Origin: a virus
IMG/VR virus record: IMGVR_UViG_3300030090_001966
Location: 1 to 20,815 of that record
Strand: one strand, 5' to 3'
DNA length: 20,815 nucleotides
Both the position numbers and the translations under genes were made by a program. The notes under the pieces are model-generated. The model had not been told where the DNA came from. It searched no databases and saw only the letters and a program-made list of their open reading frames with translations. This document shows, piece by piece, positions 1-6,765 of this stretch (the stretch's first letter is position 1; each line of letters starts with the position of its first letter).

Positions 1-781
1 AATATTCCCCGATTTGTTTTCGAGAACCTAAATTAAATTCTTGTAACTCTTGTCGCATAAATGGTTTTATGTCTTGAGTTTCTTGTAATCGTTCATACTC
101 CTCTAAAGTTAGTCCTGACTTAGATAATGTTCCATCTTTCTTCAACTTCGGAGTTACTTCTTTAACATCAACAAGTTTTGGTTTAAATGTTATCTGTACT
201 TCATCCTCTACTTCAGTCATTCGAGCTTTTAATTTTGCTAATAGCTTCATAGCTTTTTCAACATCAAATAAAAAACCAGTCTGTTCTTGCTCAATCATTA
301 TTCGAGCAACATCAGTTTCTAATTTTAAACTTTCGGGGTCAAAGTTCTTGCCCTCATCTAACAAAGCAAAGTAAACTTTTTCATTTAGTAAAACATCTTG
401 AACACAATACTCTAACATCTCTGGAGTATATACATCAAAGTCATCGGGTTGTTCTTGCTTGTAAAACTTAACTCGGTATCCCCAAGTTTTTAAGCTATGT
501 CCGTTTTCTCTGACTGGTTGGTATAATCTTGACATGATTAATGTATCAAGAACAACGCACTTAAAATTAGCCCCATGAAGTTTTTCTAAGACTGGCATAT
601 CATAACCTAGAATATTGTGACCAATTAGAACATCAGCCTCCTCTAATAATTTAATCCCTTCTTTTAATTCATCAGGACCAAACTTATAGACTTTTTGTTC
701 ATCAATATCCTTGGCTACAATACACCAGACTTTACTAGGGGTTAAACCATCTGCTTCAATATCAAAAATCAAGTTCTTCAT
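1..781 (-). CDS. T7-like family A DNA polymerase, N-terminal part (runs off left edge)
   Basis: This is the 5' part of a replicative DNA polymerase, about 260 codons, with no stop before the window edge. The N-terminal 3'-5' exonuclease domain is clear: Exo I FDIEADGL near residues 6-13, the segment around LIGHNILGYDMPVL near residue 55, DTLIMSRLYQP near residue 80, and an Exo III-like YCVQDVLLNEKVY near residue 130. The last visible residues, LGSRKQIGEY, match the conserved entry into the polymerase region of family A enzymes. The WGYR and QDV context resembles T7 gp5 rather than bacterial Pol I. The ATG at 781 overlaps the end of the primase-helicase gene by 20 bases, so the two are translationally coupled. 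The palm and fingers active-site motifs lie outside the window. The family call is secure; processivity partners cannot be judged. Confidence 0.93.
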   Translation of the reverse strand, partial: MKNLIFDIEADGLTPSKVWCIVAKDIDEQKVYKFGPDELKEGIKLLEEADVLIGHNILGYDMPVLEKLHGANFKCVVLDTLIMSRLYQPVRENGHSLKTWGYRVKFYKQEQPDDFDVYTPEMLEYCVQDVLLNEKVYFALLDEGKNFDPESLKLETDVARIMIEQEQTGFLFDVEKAMKLLAKLKARMTEVEDEVQITFKPKLVDVKEVTPKLKKDGTLSKSGLTLEEYERLQETQDIKPFMRQELQEFNLGSRKQIGEY

Positions 782-2426
782 TTTCAAATGTCTCGTCATT
801 ACTTACTTCAAATAATCTACCAGTTTCAGGATTGTATTGCAAAGAACAAGCTAATCCAGTATCACCAGTATATCTTGATTTTAATACTCTAACCTTAGTC
901 GTGTTAGCCTCTGCCGGGTCAGTTGCCTGTTGATTTCTTTCCAATGCTATTACGCAGTCAGAGAGCTGTGCTATGCCCTGCGAACCTTTAAGATGACTCA
1001 GGGAGACAGTCACACCTTTTTCGTGCCCCCTGTCGCCTGTAGCACGTCTTAAATGGGATACTAAGATGAGTCCTACATTCGTTTCTTCAACAAGGCTACG
1101 AAGTCTGTTCATTAAAGTATCAATTCCACGTCTTTCATCGCCTTCTGTCAAGACATTGACAAGCATATGTAAGTGGTCAACCACGACCCATTTACATTCA
1201 CAACCTACAATCATATAACGTAGCTTTGCAAATATCTCATCAATGTCCGTTGCACCGAGGTGTGAATGAATAAAGACTCTATTCTTTTCAATTACTTTGT
1301 CAAATAAAGCATTTAAATCTTCTTCGCTATAACTATCTCGTTTTTCATTTAGATATAGCCGGTCATTAGCTTCAATAGATATTAAACCATCAGCAGTTCT
1401 TAACCAGTTTTCTTCAAGGGCAATGATACCAACATTATCTTTGGTTGTCTTGATAAGCCAATGCTCTAGCTCTCTAGTCACAGAAGACTTACCAAGACCC
1501 GTACCACCGGTTAAAGTTACTAATTCTCCTTGTCTTAATCCATATAGTTTTTTGTTTAAACCTTCCCAAGGGTAGGCAATACTTTCTTTTACTTCTCTGT
1601 TTAACCAGTTATCTTTTTGACTGGACAACTCCATGATTCCAGATGGAGTATATGTTTTAGCTTCCCACCATGCTTTAGTAAATCCTTGGAATTGTTTTTG
1701 ACTAAGCATATCGTTAGCATCTTTGTAACCATTAGGGAAAGACATGATTCTTACCTTCCCGGGTTTTAATATTCTAGCTACCTGTCGTGCTGCTTCTCGC
1801 CCTGCTTTGTCATTATCAAAACACAAAACTATGTTTTCAAATGATTCAACAAACTCTATGCTTTCTCGAATATCTTTTACTGCACCTGATGCCCCACGTT
1901 TCAATGAGACTACTGCCCACTTACCTTGAAATAATTCATCAACTGCCATCGCATCACATTCACCTTCGGTTATTGTTAAATACTTTCCACCGGTATTACG
2001 ATACAGTTGTTCTCCAAATAACCCAGTACCTTCAAATGTACCTTTGGTCATAAAATTCTTATCAGCTACAAACCTTGTCTTAGTTATTGCTATCTCATTA
2101 CCATTAAAGTATGGATAGATGTGCTGAGTGATACCACCTTTTGCATCCTTGACTATCCTAACTCCAAACTTTTTAGCAGTGCTTTCGCTTATGCCTCTGT
2201 CGGTTAGTTCGCCAAAGATTCCAGTGTAAGAATCTAAAAATGTATTTGTTGCTTTTGGTGTTGTTTCCACAATCTTGCCCTCACTTGCAGTTTCATAATC
2301 GGTAAAAAAAGTAGAGCAACTGAAACAATAAGCTGACTTATCAGCATTCATTGAAACAGCATCAGAGCTACCACATTTTGGACAGGGCAACCTGTGCTTT
2401 ACAAATTTACTTTTTTCGTATTGCAT
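762..2426 (-). CDS. T7-type bifunctional DNA primase-helicase
   Basis: This replisome enzyme should synthesise primers and unwind DNA at the fork (T7 gp4 type, 554 aa, close to T7 length). Domains in order: zinc-binding CPKC (C15, C18) and CFSC (C34, C37); TOPRIM primase core with E154 in TITEGECDA and FDNDKAG (D204, D206); RecA-like helicase with Walker A GGTGLGKSS (307-315), Walker B VVVDH (D417) and a LILVSH motif (H458) typical of DnaB/gp4 helicases. The acidic C-terminus ENEELDF ends in Phe, as in T7 gp4, where the terminal Phe contacts the polymerase. The ATG at 2426 follows GGAG at good spacing. It lies downstream of a 13-bp intercistronic hairpin (2443-2489) and overlaps the polymerase start. 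Confidence 0.96.
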   Translation of the reverse strand: MQYEKSKFVKHRLPCPKCGSSDAVSMNADKSAYCFSCSTFFTDYETASEGKIVETTPKATNTFLDSYTGIFGELTDRGISESTAKKFGVRIVKDAKGGITQHIYPYFNGNEIAITKTRFVADKNFMTKGTFEGTGLFGEQLYRNTGGKYLTITEGECDAMAVDELFQGKWAVVSLKRGASGAVKDIRESIEFVESFENIVLCFDNDKAGREAARQVARILKPGKVRIMSFPNGYKDANDMLSQKQFQGFTKAWWEAKTYTPSGIMELSSQKDNWLNREVKESIAYPWEGLNKKLYGLRQGELVTLTGGTGLGKSSVTRELEHWLIKTTKDNVGIIALEENWLRTADGLISIEANDRLYLNEKRDSYSEEDLNALFDKVIEKNRVFIHSHLGATDIDEIFAKLRYMIVGCECKWVVVDHLHMLVNVLTEGDERRGIDTLMNRLRSLVEETNVGLILVSHLRRATGDRGHEKGVTVSLSHLKGSQGIAQLSDCVIALERNQQATDPAEANTTKVRVLKSRYTGDTGLACSLQYNPETGRLFEVSNDETFENEELDF

Positions 2427-2442
2427 TCTATCTCCAATAAGA

Positions 2443-2489
2443 AAGCTAGGCTAGGAACAAATAGAGGTATGAAAAACCTAACCTAGCTT
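2443..2489 (-). other. Intercistronic 13-bp RNA hairpin before primase-helicase
   Basis: The arms at 2443-2455 and 2477-2489 are inverted repeats of 13 bases around a 21-base loop. The one non-identical position reads as a G-U pair only in leftward RNA (A-C in the other strand). This suggests an RNA element in the leftward transcript, 17 bases upstream of the primase-helicase start and 10 bases after the preceding stop. A processing site or an attenuator is possible. The following TCTTATT is a poor terminator T-tract, so full termination is unlikely. Confidence 0.6.
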
Positions 2490-2498
2490 AATGTTATG

Positions 2499-2780
2499 TT
2501 ATGAATCAGATTCTTCTGCGACCTCTACATCACTGATTGTTTTAGTCTCTGATTCTACCTCAGTTGTACCAGACTTTTCTTCATTAATTATTTGCACAAT
2601 CTTATCTGAAAAAAAGTTAATAGCTGCTTGAGTTTCCTCAAGGTCTAAAGTCTGATTTACTTTTTTCTGATTGAGTCGTTGTAATCTACCGAATACTCCT
2701 TGTCCTGCTTCGGGCAAGTCTTCGACATTTATATCAACTCCATCAATCGTAACGTATGGCTTTTGTTCTACTTGTTCCAT
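2499..2780 (-). CDS. Small acidic protein next to SSB (possible DUF6447-like)
   Basis: A 93-aa acidic protein of unknown function. The N-terminal part carries YVTIDGVDINVEDLPEAGQG, followed by a helical stretch with LDLEETQAAINFF, and a disordered, strongly acidic tail (EVESETKTISDVEVAEESDS). The pattern 'TIDGV-x-(5)-LP/S ... LQ-x-A/TxNFF' resembles a small family seen beside replication genes in marine phages, which I believe is catalogued as DUF6447; that match is from memory. The ATG overlaps the SSB stop (TAATG), and the RBS GAGGAG lies within the SSB tail codons. Its position between SSB and primase-helicase suggests a replication accessory role, which is inference. Confidence 0.8.
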   Translation of the reverse strand: MEQVEQKPYVTIDGVDINVEDLPEAGQGVFGRLQRLNQKKVNQTLDLEETQAAINFFSDKIVQIINEEKSGTTEVESETKTISDVEVAEESDS

Positions 2781-3196
2781 TAAAACTCCTCGCCATCTTG
2801 TAATAGCTCATCGCCATCAGCACCTTTGTACTCAACAAGGTCAGTCACTTGTACTGCTTGTAAGTCAAGACCTATGTAAGGACCAAACTTCCCCTCGCCA
2901 CTATACTCATTGTACTGAACTCTAACTTTAGAGCCATTACCAACAGCAACATTTATTTCTTGCTTGTCTTTATCAAGAAGTCTAGGAGCAGACCTAACCA
3001 TTCCGTTAGGACCATTCACTTTTCTTTTGATAACTAAAGCAGGACCTTCATCATGTTGCTTTACTTTATGACCCCTAGATGCAAAGTCATTCGCAATGCT
3101 TTCCTCGACAATTAAGTCAAGTGTATACACTGGTTCAAACCTAGTATTAGGAGTTGTGATACTCGCCCACTTGGCGACACCATTTAATATAGCCAT
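2780..3196 (-). CDS. Single-stranded DNA-binding protein, T7 gp2.5-like
   Basis: A 138-aa protein expected to coat ssDNA at the replication fork. What is seen: a beta-rich body with segments such as YTLDLIVEE, VRVQYNEYSGEGKFGPYIGLDLQAVQV and LVEYKG, consistent with an OB fold, and an acidic C-terminus GDELLQDGEEF ending in Phe. An acidic tail with terminal aromatic is the hallmark of T7 gp2.5 and of bacterial SSB, where it recruits replisome partners. The start at 3196 is chosen because GGAGG sits 7 bases upstream; an upstream in-frame extension to 3256 lacks a ribosome site and overlaps another gene. It lies in the replication cluster just before primase-helicase and polymerase. Confidence 0.85.
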   Translation of the reverse strand: MAILNGVAKWASITTPNTRFEPVYTLDLIVEESIANDFASRGHKVKQHDEGPALVIKRKVNGPNGMVRSAPRLLDKDKQEINVAVGNGSKVRVQYNEYSGEGKFGPYIGLDLQAVQVTDLVEYKGADGDELLQDGEEF

Positions 3197-3200
3197 AGTT

Positions 3201-3377
3201 TTACCTCCACTTAGCTTTATTATTATTAAAAAATCTAGTGACAGTTTTTGAGCCAACTACTGTCGGAGTTCTAACCACAGAAGCAGTTAAACCAAACCAT
3301 TCTAATTGGAGATAGAGGGCTTGTTGGGTCTGATTACTCATGTTCATTCCTAACATTATAGCATAAATAATTTTCAT
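3201..3377 (-). CDS. 58-aa protein of unknown function
   Basis: A short gene filling the gap upstream of SSB. The translation begins MKIIYAIMLGMNMSNQTQQA, continues with LYLQLEWFGLTASVVRTPTV and ends in a basic FFNNNKAKWR. Its ATG overlaps the stop of the preceding gene (TAATG), and its last codons TGG AGG TAA form the ribosome site of SSB, so it is knitted tightly into the operon. Internal Met codons at residues 8, 11 and 13 leave the start uncertain. There are no recognisable domains. A shortened neck-type or regulatory protein cannot be excluded. Confidence 0.6.
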   Translation of the reverse strand: MKIIYAIMLGMNMSNQTQQALYLQLEWFGLTASVVRTPTVVGSKTVTRFFNNNKAKWR

Positions 3378-3532
3378 TATCTACCTTGTCCTCTATATTT
3401 TTTATAACTACGTTTGCGATGTTTATTCATATGTTTCATAGAAACTTTTATTCTTCTGCCTCTTCCACCTGTACCTTGTGAGGTACTTTTCTTAGTGGGG
3501 TTTATTGATACTACTGTCTTCTTGACTGCCAT
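3377..3532 (-). CDS. 51-aa highly basic peptide
   Basis: The translation begins MAVKKTVVSINPTKK, has a glycine-arginine patch GTGGRGRRIKV, and ends in a Lys/Arg/His-rich tail (MKHMNKHRKRSYKKYRGQGR). With about 18 Lys/Arg of 51 residues it should bind nucleic acid non-specifically. It overlaps the end of the upstream 92-aa gene by 41 bases in another frame and shares TAATG with the next gene. The composition resembles the basic peptides of the rightward module (11567-12870). No family recognised. Confidence 0.6.
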   Translation of the reverse strand: MAVKKTVVSINPTKKSTSQGTGGRGRRIKVSMKHMNKHRKRSYKKYRGQGR

Positions 3533-3770
3533 TTATTAGTGTCTCATATATTAATTGTTCATTATCTATTTTACTTCGCATTTGACGAAGCAATTTTATA
3601 TCACCCATGAATGGATAATTCTTACCTGTATCTATTTGAGTTAAATTTACAATGTCTTGTACTGCTGTCATGCCTATTAAATTATCAATAGCCTCAACCA
3701 CAGTAAAGGCAAAAGTTTTTATAGTCTCAACTTCGCTATCTATGATTACTTCACATTCATATTCATGCAT
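3492..3770 (-). CDS. 92-aa early protein, unknown function
   Basis: The sequence starts MHEYECEVIIDSEVETIKTFAFTVVEAIDNL, a beta-strand pattern followed by a helix. The form 'YEVEVIxxxExxxxxFxVxAxxxxxA' is common in small phage proteins with a double-psi-like beta hairpin and suggests a compact fold. The tail (LINGSQEDSSINKPH) is polar. The ATG overlaps the end of the upstream gene by 8 bases, with AGGAA ahead of it. I cannot name a function. Confidence 0.7.
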   Translation of the reverse strand: MHEYECEVIIDSEVETIKTFAFTVVEAIDNLIGMTAVQDIVNLTQIDTGKNYPFMGDIKLLRQMRSKIDNEQLIYETLINGSQEDSSINKPH

Positions 3771-4023
3771 TTATTTTTTCCTGTAATTGTTTGTAGGTTT
3801 TTATTTCTGGATATCTTTTTAACTTTTTCATTAACCACTTATCACTCATAAAAGAAAGAATAGTTTTGTCGGTGGTGTGCATATGAGTTTCACTAGGTAA
3901 TAACTCATCAACATTATCAACAGTCAATGTCTTTGCTTGTTCTTCTGGCAACAAACTCCTCAACCATTCAACCTGAATTGGTTTAATTCTTTTTTTTAGT
4001 TCTCGAACTTTGCGTTGGTTCAA
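3763..4023 (-). CDS. 86-aa basic early protein, TTG start
   Basis: The start codon is TTG at 4023, supported by AGGAG nine bases upstream and by the absence of an ATG close by. The sequence is basic and helical: MNQRKVRELKKRIKPIQVEW, then LLPEEQAKTLTVDNVDELLP, and a C-terminal KWLMKKLKRYPEIKTYKQLQ. It overlaps the end of the preceding 58-aa gene by 41 bases and the next gene by 8. No domain recognised; the predicted all-helical, charged character would fit a small binding or inhibitor protein, which is inference. Confidence 0.65.
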   Translation of the reverse strand: MNQRKVRELKKRIKPIQVEWLRSLLPEEQAKTLTVDNVDELLPSETHMHTTDKTILSFMSDKWLMKKLKRYPEIKTYKQLQEKINA

Positions 4024-4159
4024 TTTTAATTACTCCTTCTTCTAATAAATCTTGCACAAACTTTTTTGAATTACCTATTAGTACAGATTTAACTTCCTCA
4101 ACATTTTCTGCATCAACTGAAAGACCTGCTAAGTGTCCTATATAAATATCAAATTTCAT
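3983..4159 (-). CDS. 58-aa early protein, unknown function
   Basis: The gene begins with ATG at 4159, sharing ATGA with the stop of the preceding gene. It encodes MKFDIYIGHLAGLSVDAENV, then a helical EEVKSVLIGNSKKFVQDLLEEG, and ends KIEPTQSSRTKKKN. The amphipathic helix and short strands suggest a folded mini-protein. The final third overlaps the TTG-started 86-aa gene in another frame. No homologue recognised. Confidence 0.6.
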   Translation of the reverse strand: MKFDIYIGHLAGLSVDAENVEEVKSVLIGNSKKFVQDLLEEGVIKIEPTQSSRTKKKN

Positions 4160-4404
4160 TTTCTAACTTTATAAATTCCTGAAAGTTTTTCTTTTTTAGT
4201 ATGTTCACTTTGCATAATCTCATTGTATAATTGTTGTTGAATTATTTTATATTCCGTCTTGTCCTCTACATTTAACAGTTTAACATTTTCTAATTTAGGT
4301 TTCCAAGTTTTCCACCATATTTTTTTTAATGGTCTAACATTCCATTGCCATTCTATATTCCTGCCTTCGTAGTCATAGCCAAAAATAGGATTATGTTCAA
4401 ACAC
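4156..4404 (-). CDS. 82-aa Trp-rich early protein, GTG start
   Basis: The start is GTG at 4404, with GGAGG six bases upstream inside the preceding coding region. The N-terminal half is unusually aromatic (five Trp between residues 18 and 33: IEWQWNVRPLKKIWWKTWKP); the C-terminal half is charged and helical (NVEDKTEYKIIQQQLYNEIM). It overlaps the previous gene by 8 bases and the next by 4 (ATGA). Function unknown. Such tryptophan-lysine clusters can bind nucleic acid or membranes, but the sequence alone does not decide this. Confidence 0.65.
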   Translation of the reverse strand: MFEHNPIFGYDYEGRNIEWQWNVRPLKKIWWKTWKPKLENVKLLNVEDKTEYKIIQQQLYNEIMQSEHTKKEKLSGIYKVRK

Positions 4405-4648
4405 TATCTGCCTCCATCATACATTTATGTTGCAATGACATTGCTTCAATATCTTTAGAAGATATAGCAGTATCACAATGAGTTGATAAAAAGGCAATAA
4501 TTAAATTAGGAATAGTATTTTCTTCATAATGTTCCCAAACATAATCGCAACAATCAGCTTCTAAATCTGGTCTAGTTGGCAACTGCCATAACTCCGCTAC
4601 CACTTCACTTATTGTTTCTAATATTCTCTCATTGAATTTATTACTCAT
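4397..4648 (-). CDS. 83-aa early protein with four Cys and an acidic helix
   Basis: The sequence is MSNKFNERILETISEVVAEL, then a region with adjacent Cys (LEADCCDYVWEHYEEN), a hydrophobic helix (TIPNLIIAFLSTHCDTA) and a tail containing a further Cys. Two start codons are adjacent; the second, at 4648, is preferred because the GGAGG would otherwise be only two bases away. The four Cys could form a metal site or disulfides, but no known motif spacing is present. It overlaps the preceding gene in another frame. Confidence 0.65.
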   Translation of the reverse strand: MSNKFNERILETISEVVAELWQLPTRPDLEADCCDYVWEHYEENTIPNLIIAFLSTHCDTAISSKDIEAMSLQHKCMMEADSV

Positions 4649-4847
4649 CATTACCTCCTAGCATTTCCTCAAAAGTATAATCAGAATGATTGGTCACAAA
4701 AAATTTATCGCCATGATAAAACACTTCATGCCCCCATTTGTTAGTATAAAATTCTTCATAATGATTATCAATAAAGTCATTAAACTTTTTGTATTCTTCT
4801 TTAGTTAGAATTTTAGTATTGTCTTCATAAAAATTAAACATTGCCAT
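4641..4847 (-). CDS. 68-aa aromatic acidic early protein
   Basis: The sequence runs MAMFNFYEDNTKILTKEEYK and KFNDFIDNHYEEFYTNKWGH, then EVFYHGDKFFVTNHSDYTFE. It is rich in Phe, Tyr and acidic residues, typical of small phage early proteins that may mimic DNA or bind host enzymes; that role is inference. The RBS GAGGAG is formed by the last codons of the preceding gene (AEE stop), so translation is coupled. No family recognised. Confidence 0.7.
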   Translation of the reverse strand: MAMFNFYEDNTKILTKEEYKKFNDFIDNHYEEFYTNKWGHEVFYHGDKFFVTNHSDYTFEEMLGGNDE

Positions 4848-4850
4848 TTG

Positions 4851-5168
4851 CTACTCCTCTGCTAATGCTTCAAAAAGAGTATTAGCTTTTTCATCTAAAC
4901 GATTTGGTAAAGATAATTCTCTTTTCAGTTCTTCTATTTCTATTTGAGCTATAAATAATTCAGTCGATAAATTATCAACAACTTCTGTTAACATTGTTAA
5001 ACTATCAATAGTTTCTTTTTGCATTTCTTGTGTATAAAATGTTATCTCTTCAACATCATTGACGTTGTTATTAACAGTTGCAAATGCTCTTTGTGTACCA
5101 TACATAGTAATTATATAAACACCAACAAAGGCAACTAGAATAATACTGGTAATTGTTTTATATATCAT
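4851..5168 (-). CDS. Single-pass membrane protein with coiled coil (105 aa)
   Basis: The N-terminus carries one hydrophobic segment, residues about 4-24 (KTITSIILVAFVGVYIITMY), followed by a long heptad-like helix (EMQKETIDSLTMLTEVVDNL and ELFIAQIEIEELKRELSLP). Few basic residues precede the membrane segment, so orientation is uncertain. The layout resembles spanin-like or superinfection-type anchored coiled coils. However, it sits in the early leftward operon far from lysis genes and no lipobox is seen, so a lysis role is not favoured. Starts with ATG after GGAG; overlaps the preceding gene by ATGA. Confidence 0.75.
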   Translation of the reverse strand: MIYKTITSIILVAFVGVYIITMYGTQRAFATVNNNVNDVEEITFYTQEMQKETIDSLTMLTEVVDNLSTELFIAQIEIEELKRELSLPNRLDEKANTLFEALAEE

Positions 5169-5398
5169 GCGTTCTCCAATGCTTCTACTCGTTCAATAAT
5201 GTCTGACATATTATCATTTATTTGGTCATCTACATAGCTTTCCATGTCGTAATATGTAGGTCTATCATCTACATCTATACGCATACCAGCTACCTCATTT
5301 ACATTCTCTACTAGTTCATTATCAATCTGAGTTAGTTGACCTTCTAACTCATCAATCTCTAAAAACTTCTTGATAAATTTTATTATTTTTTGTTTCAT
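5165..5398 (-). CDS. 77-aa acidic coiled-coil-like early protein
   Basis: The start at 5398 is chosen because GGAGG lies six bases upstream; an in-frame ATG at 5410 would place the ribosome site inside the gene. The N-terminus is basic (MKQKIIKFIKKFLEIDELEG), the rest acidic and helical (QLTQIDNELVENVNEVAG, DQINDNMSDIIERVEALENA). It precedes the membrane coiled-coil gene with a four-base overlap, so the two products could interact. Function unknown. Confidence 0.7.
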   Translation of the reverse strand: MKQKIIKFIKKFLEIDELEGQLTQIDNELVENVNEVAGMRIDVDDRPTYYDMESYVDDQINDNMSDIIERVEALENA

Positions 5399-5410
5399 TA
5401 TTACCTCCAT

Positions 5411-6121
5411 TTAGGTTATTGAAATTACAAACCCTGATGTATCTTTCTTAGCTTTACCTTTAGCAGTCAAGCCAACAACAACATTGGGTTCATCTAAAAA
5501 TCGCATATCATATTTATCGCCATCAATAACCTTACGACCTTTATACCATAAGGGCAGGGCATGATTAAATACAACTGCAATATTATAACTTAACTTGTCA
5601 AACCATGAAGCATATTTTTTATTAGCTTCTGAGTATGACCAAGTTAAATGATAATTCTTTATGTGACTAACTTTCCTAGTAGGTATTTTAGTATAGTCAT
5701 AAAACTGTATGTCGGGGAAAGTATCAAAGACATTAGCTCCTTGAAGCTCTTGATACTCCCATTGAATATCAGATGTACCGTTTAATCTGACACAAGGTTT
5801 TTTATTTAAGCGTTTTGCTTTTTGCTCAAACTTATATATCTCATCATAAAGTTTTTCAAGAAATAACTCTGGAGTATCTAAAAACATTTTAGTCCTACGC
5901 TTACGAGCTTCTTGAATCACATTAGTAGTCTCGCCTTTTTTAAATATACCACCACGACCAGCAGTATTTAAACAAGCATCTTTGCATTTAGCAATATCTT
6001 GATAAGGACATATTTTAGTACTGTTGGGGTGTAAGTGCATGATAGCACTTGTCCATTGGTCATGTAGCTTATCACCTTTTATTAATTTAGGATTACCTTG
6101 TACTGTTAGTAGTGTTGTCAT
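5411..6121 (-). CDS. Conserved Cys-motif phage protein (Gp88-like / DUF7227-like)
   Basis: A 236-aa protein, the largest of the small-gene cluster. Features in order: three Cys near the N-terminus, C38-x7-C46-x3-C50, within CPYQDIAKCKDACLNTAGRG; a basic helix (ARKRRTKMFL); PCVRLNGTSDIQWE near residue 108; FYDYTKIPTRK near 140; NYHLTWSYSEANKK near 157; VVFNHALPLWYKGRKVIDGD; and a C-terminal VVGLTAKGKAKKDTSGFV. This motif order is familiar from a family spread across marine and actinobacterial phages (mycobacteriophage Gp88-type), whose biochemical role I do not know. The repeated strand-helix blocks would fit a barrel fold, and the Cys triad could bind metal or an Fe-S cluster; both are inference. 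The RBS is AGAGGG, with start ATG at 6121. Confidence 0.8.
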   Translation of the reverse strand: MTTLLTVQGNPKLIKGDKLHDQWTSAIMHLHPNSTKICPYQDIAKCKDACLNTAGRGGIFKKGETTNVIQEARKRRTKMFLDTPELFLEKLYDEIYKFEQKAKRLNKKPCVRLNGTSDIQWEYQELQGANVFDTFPDIQFYDYTKIPTRKVSHIKNYHLTWSYSEANKKYASWFDKLSYNIAVVFNHALPLWYKGRKVIDGDKYDMRFLDEPNVVVGLTAKGKAKKDTSGFVISIT

Positions 6122-6224
6122 TTTTTGCCCTCTTGACTTTTGGTTTAATCTTATCTGGAAAAGGTTCTAAACCTTGTCTAATTCTTGCCATCATTTGCAT
6201 ATGGTCTTTTGCTGTCATACTCAT
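6093..6224 (-). CDS. 43-aa basic peptide
   Basis: A short gene with GAGG eight bases ahead of its ATG. It encodes MSMTAKDHMQMMARIRQGLE followed by a Lys-rich tail (FPDKIKPKVKRAKNDN). The last 29 bases overlap the Cys-motif gene in another frame and supply its ribosome site. Several early Met codons make the exact start uncertain. No family recognised. Confidence 0.55.
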   Translation of the reverse strand: MSMTAKDHMQMMARIRQGLEPFPDKIKPKVKRAKNDNTTNSTR

Positions 6225-6227
6225 AAT

Positions 6228-6362
6228 CTACCTCGTATTATTTTTAATTATGTGCCAAGCTTTTTGAATATCATCAGTCGGCTCGTCTGCCCATTCTATT
6301 TCTCTAGTAATAACATCATCAATAATTTTAATTGCATCAGATACACTTCTTATACTATCCAT
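6228..6362 (-). CDS. 44-aa acidic peptide
   Basis: The sequence is MDSIRSVSDAIKIIDDVITR plus EIEWADEPTDDIQKAWHIIK. An amphipathic helix pair is likely. The RBS is GAGG seven bases upstream and the gene sits three bases from the next start, which supports it as real. No function can be assigned. Confidence 0.55.
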   Translation of the reverse strand: MDSIRSVSDAIKIIDDVITREIEWADEPTDDIQKAWHIIKNNTR

Positions 6363-6370
6363 AAAACACC

Positions 6371-6508
6371 TCAATAATCATTGTCGTTATATTTTACTAT
6401 ACCTTGTTTGTCAAACTTTTTAGGTTCGTGAGGTTTAACAAAAAACAAAGTTGCCATAGCACTTGTGAATACTATGATACAAAACATTAATAAATAACCA
6501 TTATCCAT
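6371..6508 (-). CDS. 45-aa single-pass membrane peptide
   Basis: The first 24 residues form one hydrophobic segment (GYLLMFCIIVFTSAMATLFF) followed by a hydrophilic basic-to-acidic tail (KPHEPKKFDKQGIVKYNDND). The charge pattern (acidic before, basic after the helix) favours a cytoplasmic C-terminus. ATG at 6508 follows GGATG at moderate spacing. It is placed among early genes, so a role in host membrane modification or superinfection exclusion is possible; a holin is less likely here. Confidence 0.6.
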   Translation of the reverse strand: MDNGYLLMFCIIVFTSAMATLFFVKPHEPKKFDKQGIVKYNDNDY

Positions 6509-6510
6509 AA

Positions 6511-6765
6511 TTACATCCTATAAAAATATACATCCCACCTTACCGCATGTTCTAATGGGCAAAAGGGAATTGTTCTCTGATTGTAGTGAGGATTTTTTCT
6601 ACCCCACCTACCTTGACACTTCACATAATGGTTAGTAAGTCCTAACTTATTAGTGTAAGTTATTGTTTTTCTTAGCTTTTTTAATTCATCTAAACCTTCT
6701 GATTTATCTTTATCATTAGGATTGAATACAGTAAAAGCATAACTGCTTGTGCGAGGTTTACTCAT
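6511..6765 (-). CDS. 84-aa basic early protein
   Basis: The start at 6765 uses AAGGAGGAAGC directly before ATG; a longer reading from 6783 would put this ribosome site inside the gene. The sequence is MSKPRTSSYAFTVFNPNDKD, then KLRKTITYTNKLGLTNHYVK, and a C-terminus with CQGRWGRKNPHYNQ and two Cys in total. It is basic and strand-rich. No domain recognised. It overlaps the preceding gene by the ATGA cassette shared with two other neighbours. Confidence 0.7.
   Translation of the reverse strand: MSKPRTSSYAFTVFNPNDKDKSEGLDELKKLRKTITYTNKLGLTNHYVKCQGRWGRKNPHYNQRTIPFCPLEHAVRWDVYFYRM

Noticed and set aside
4851-5168. Spanin or holin for the membrane coiled-coil protein
   Set aside because: It sits in the early replication-side operon, with no endolysin or partner spanin near and no lipobox.
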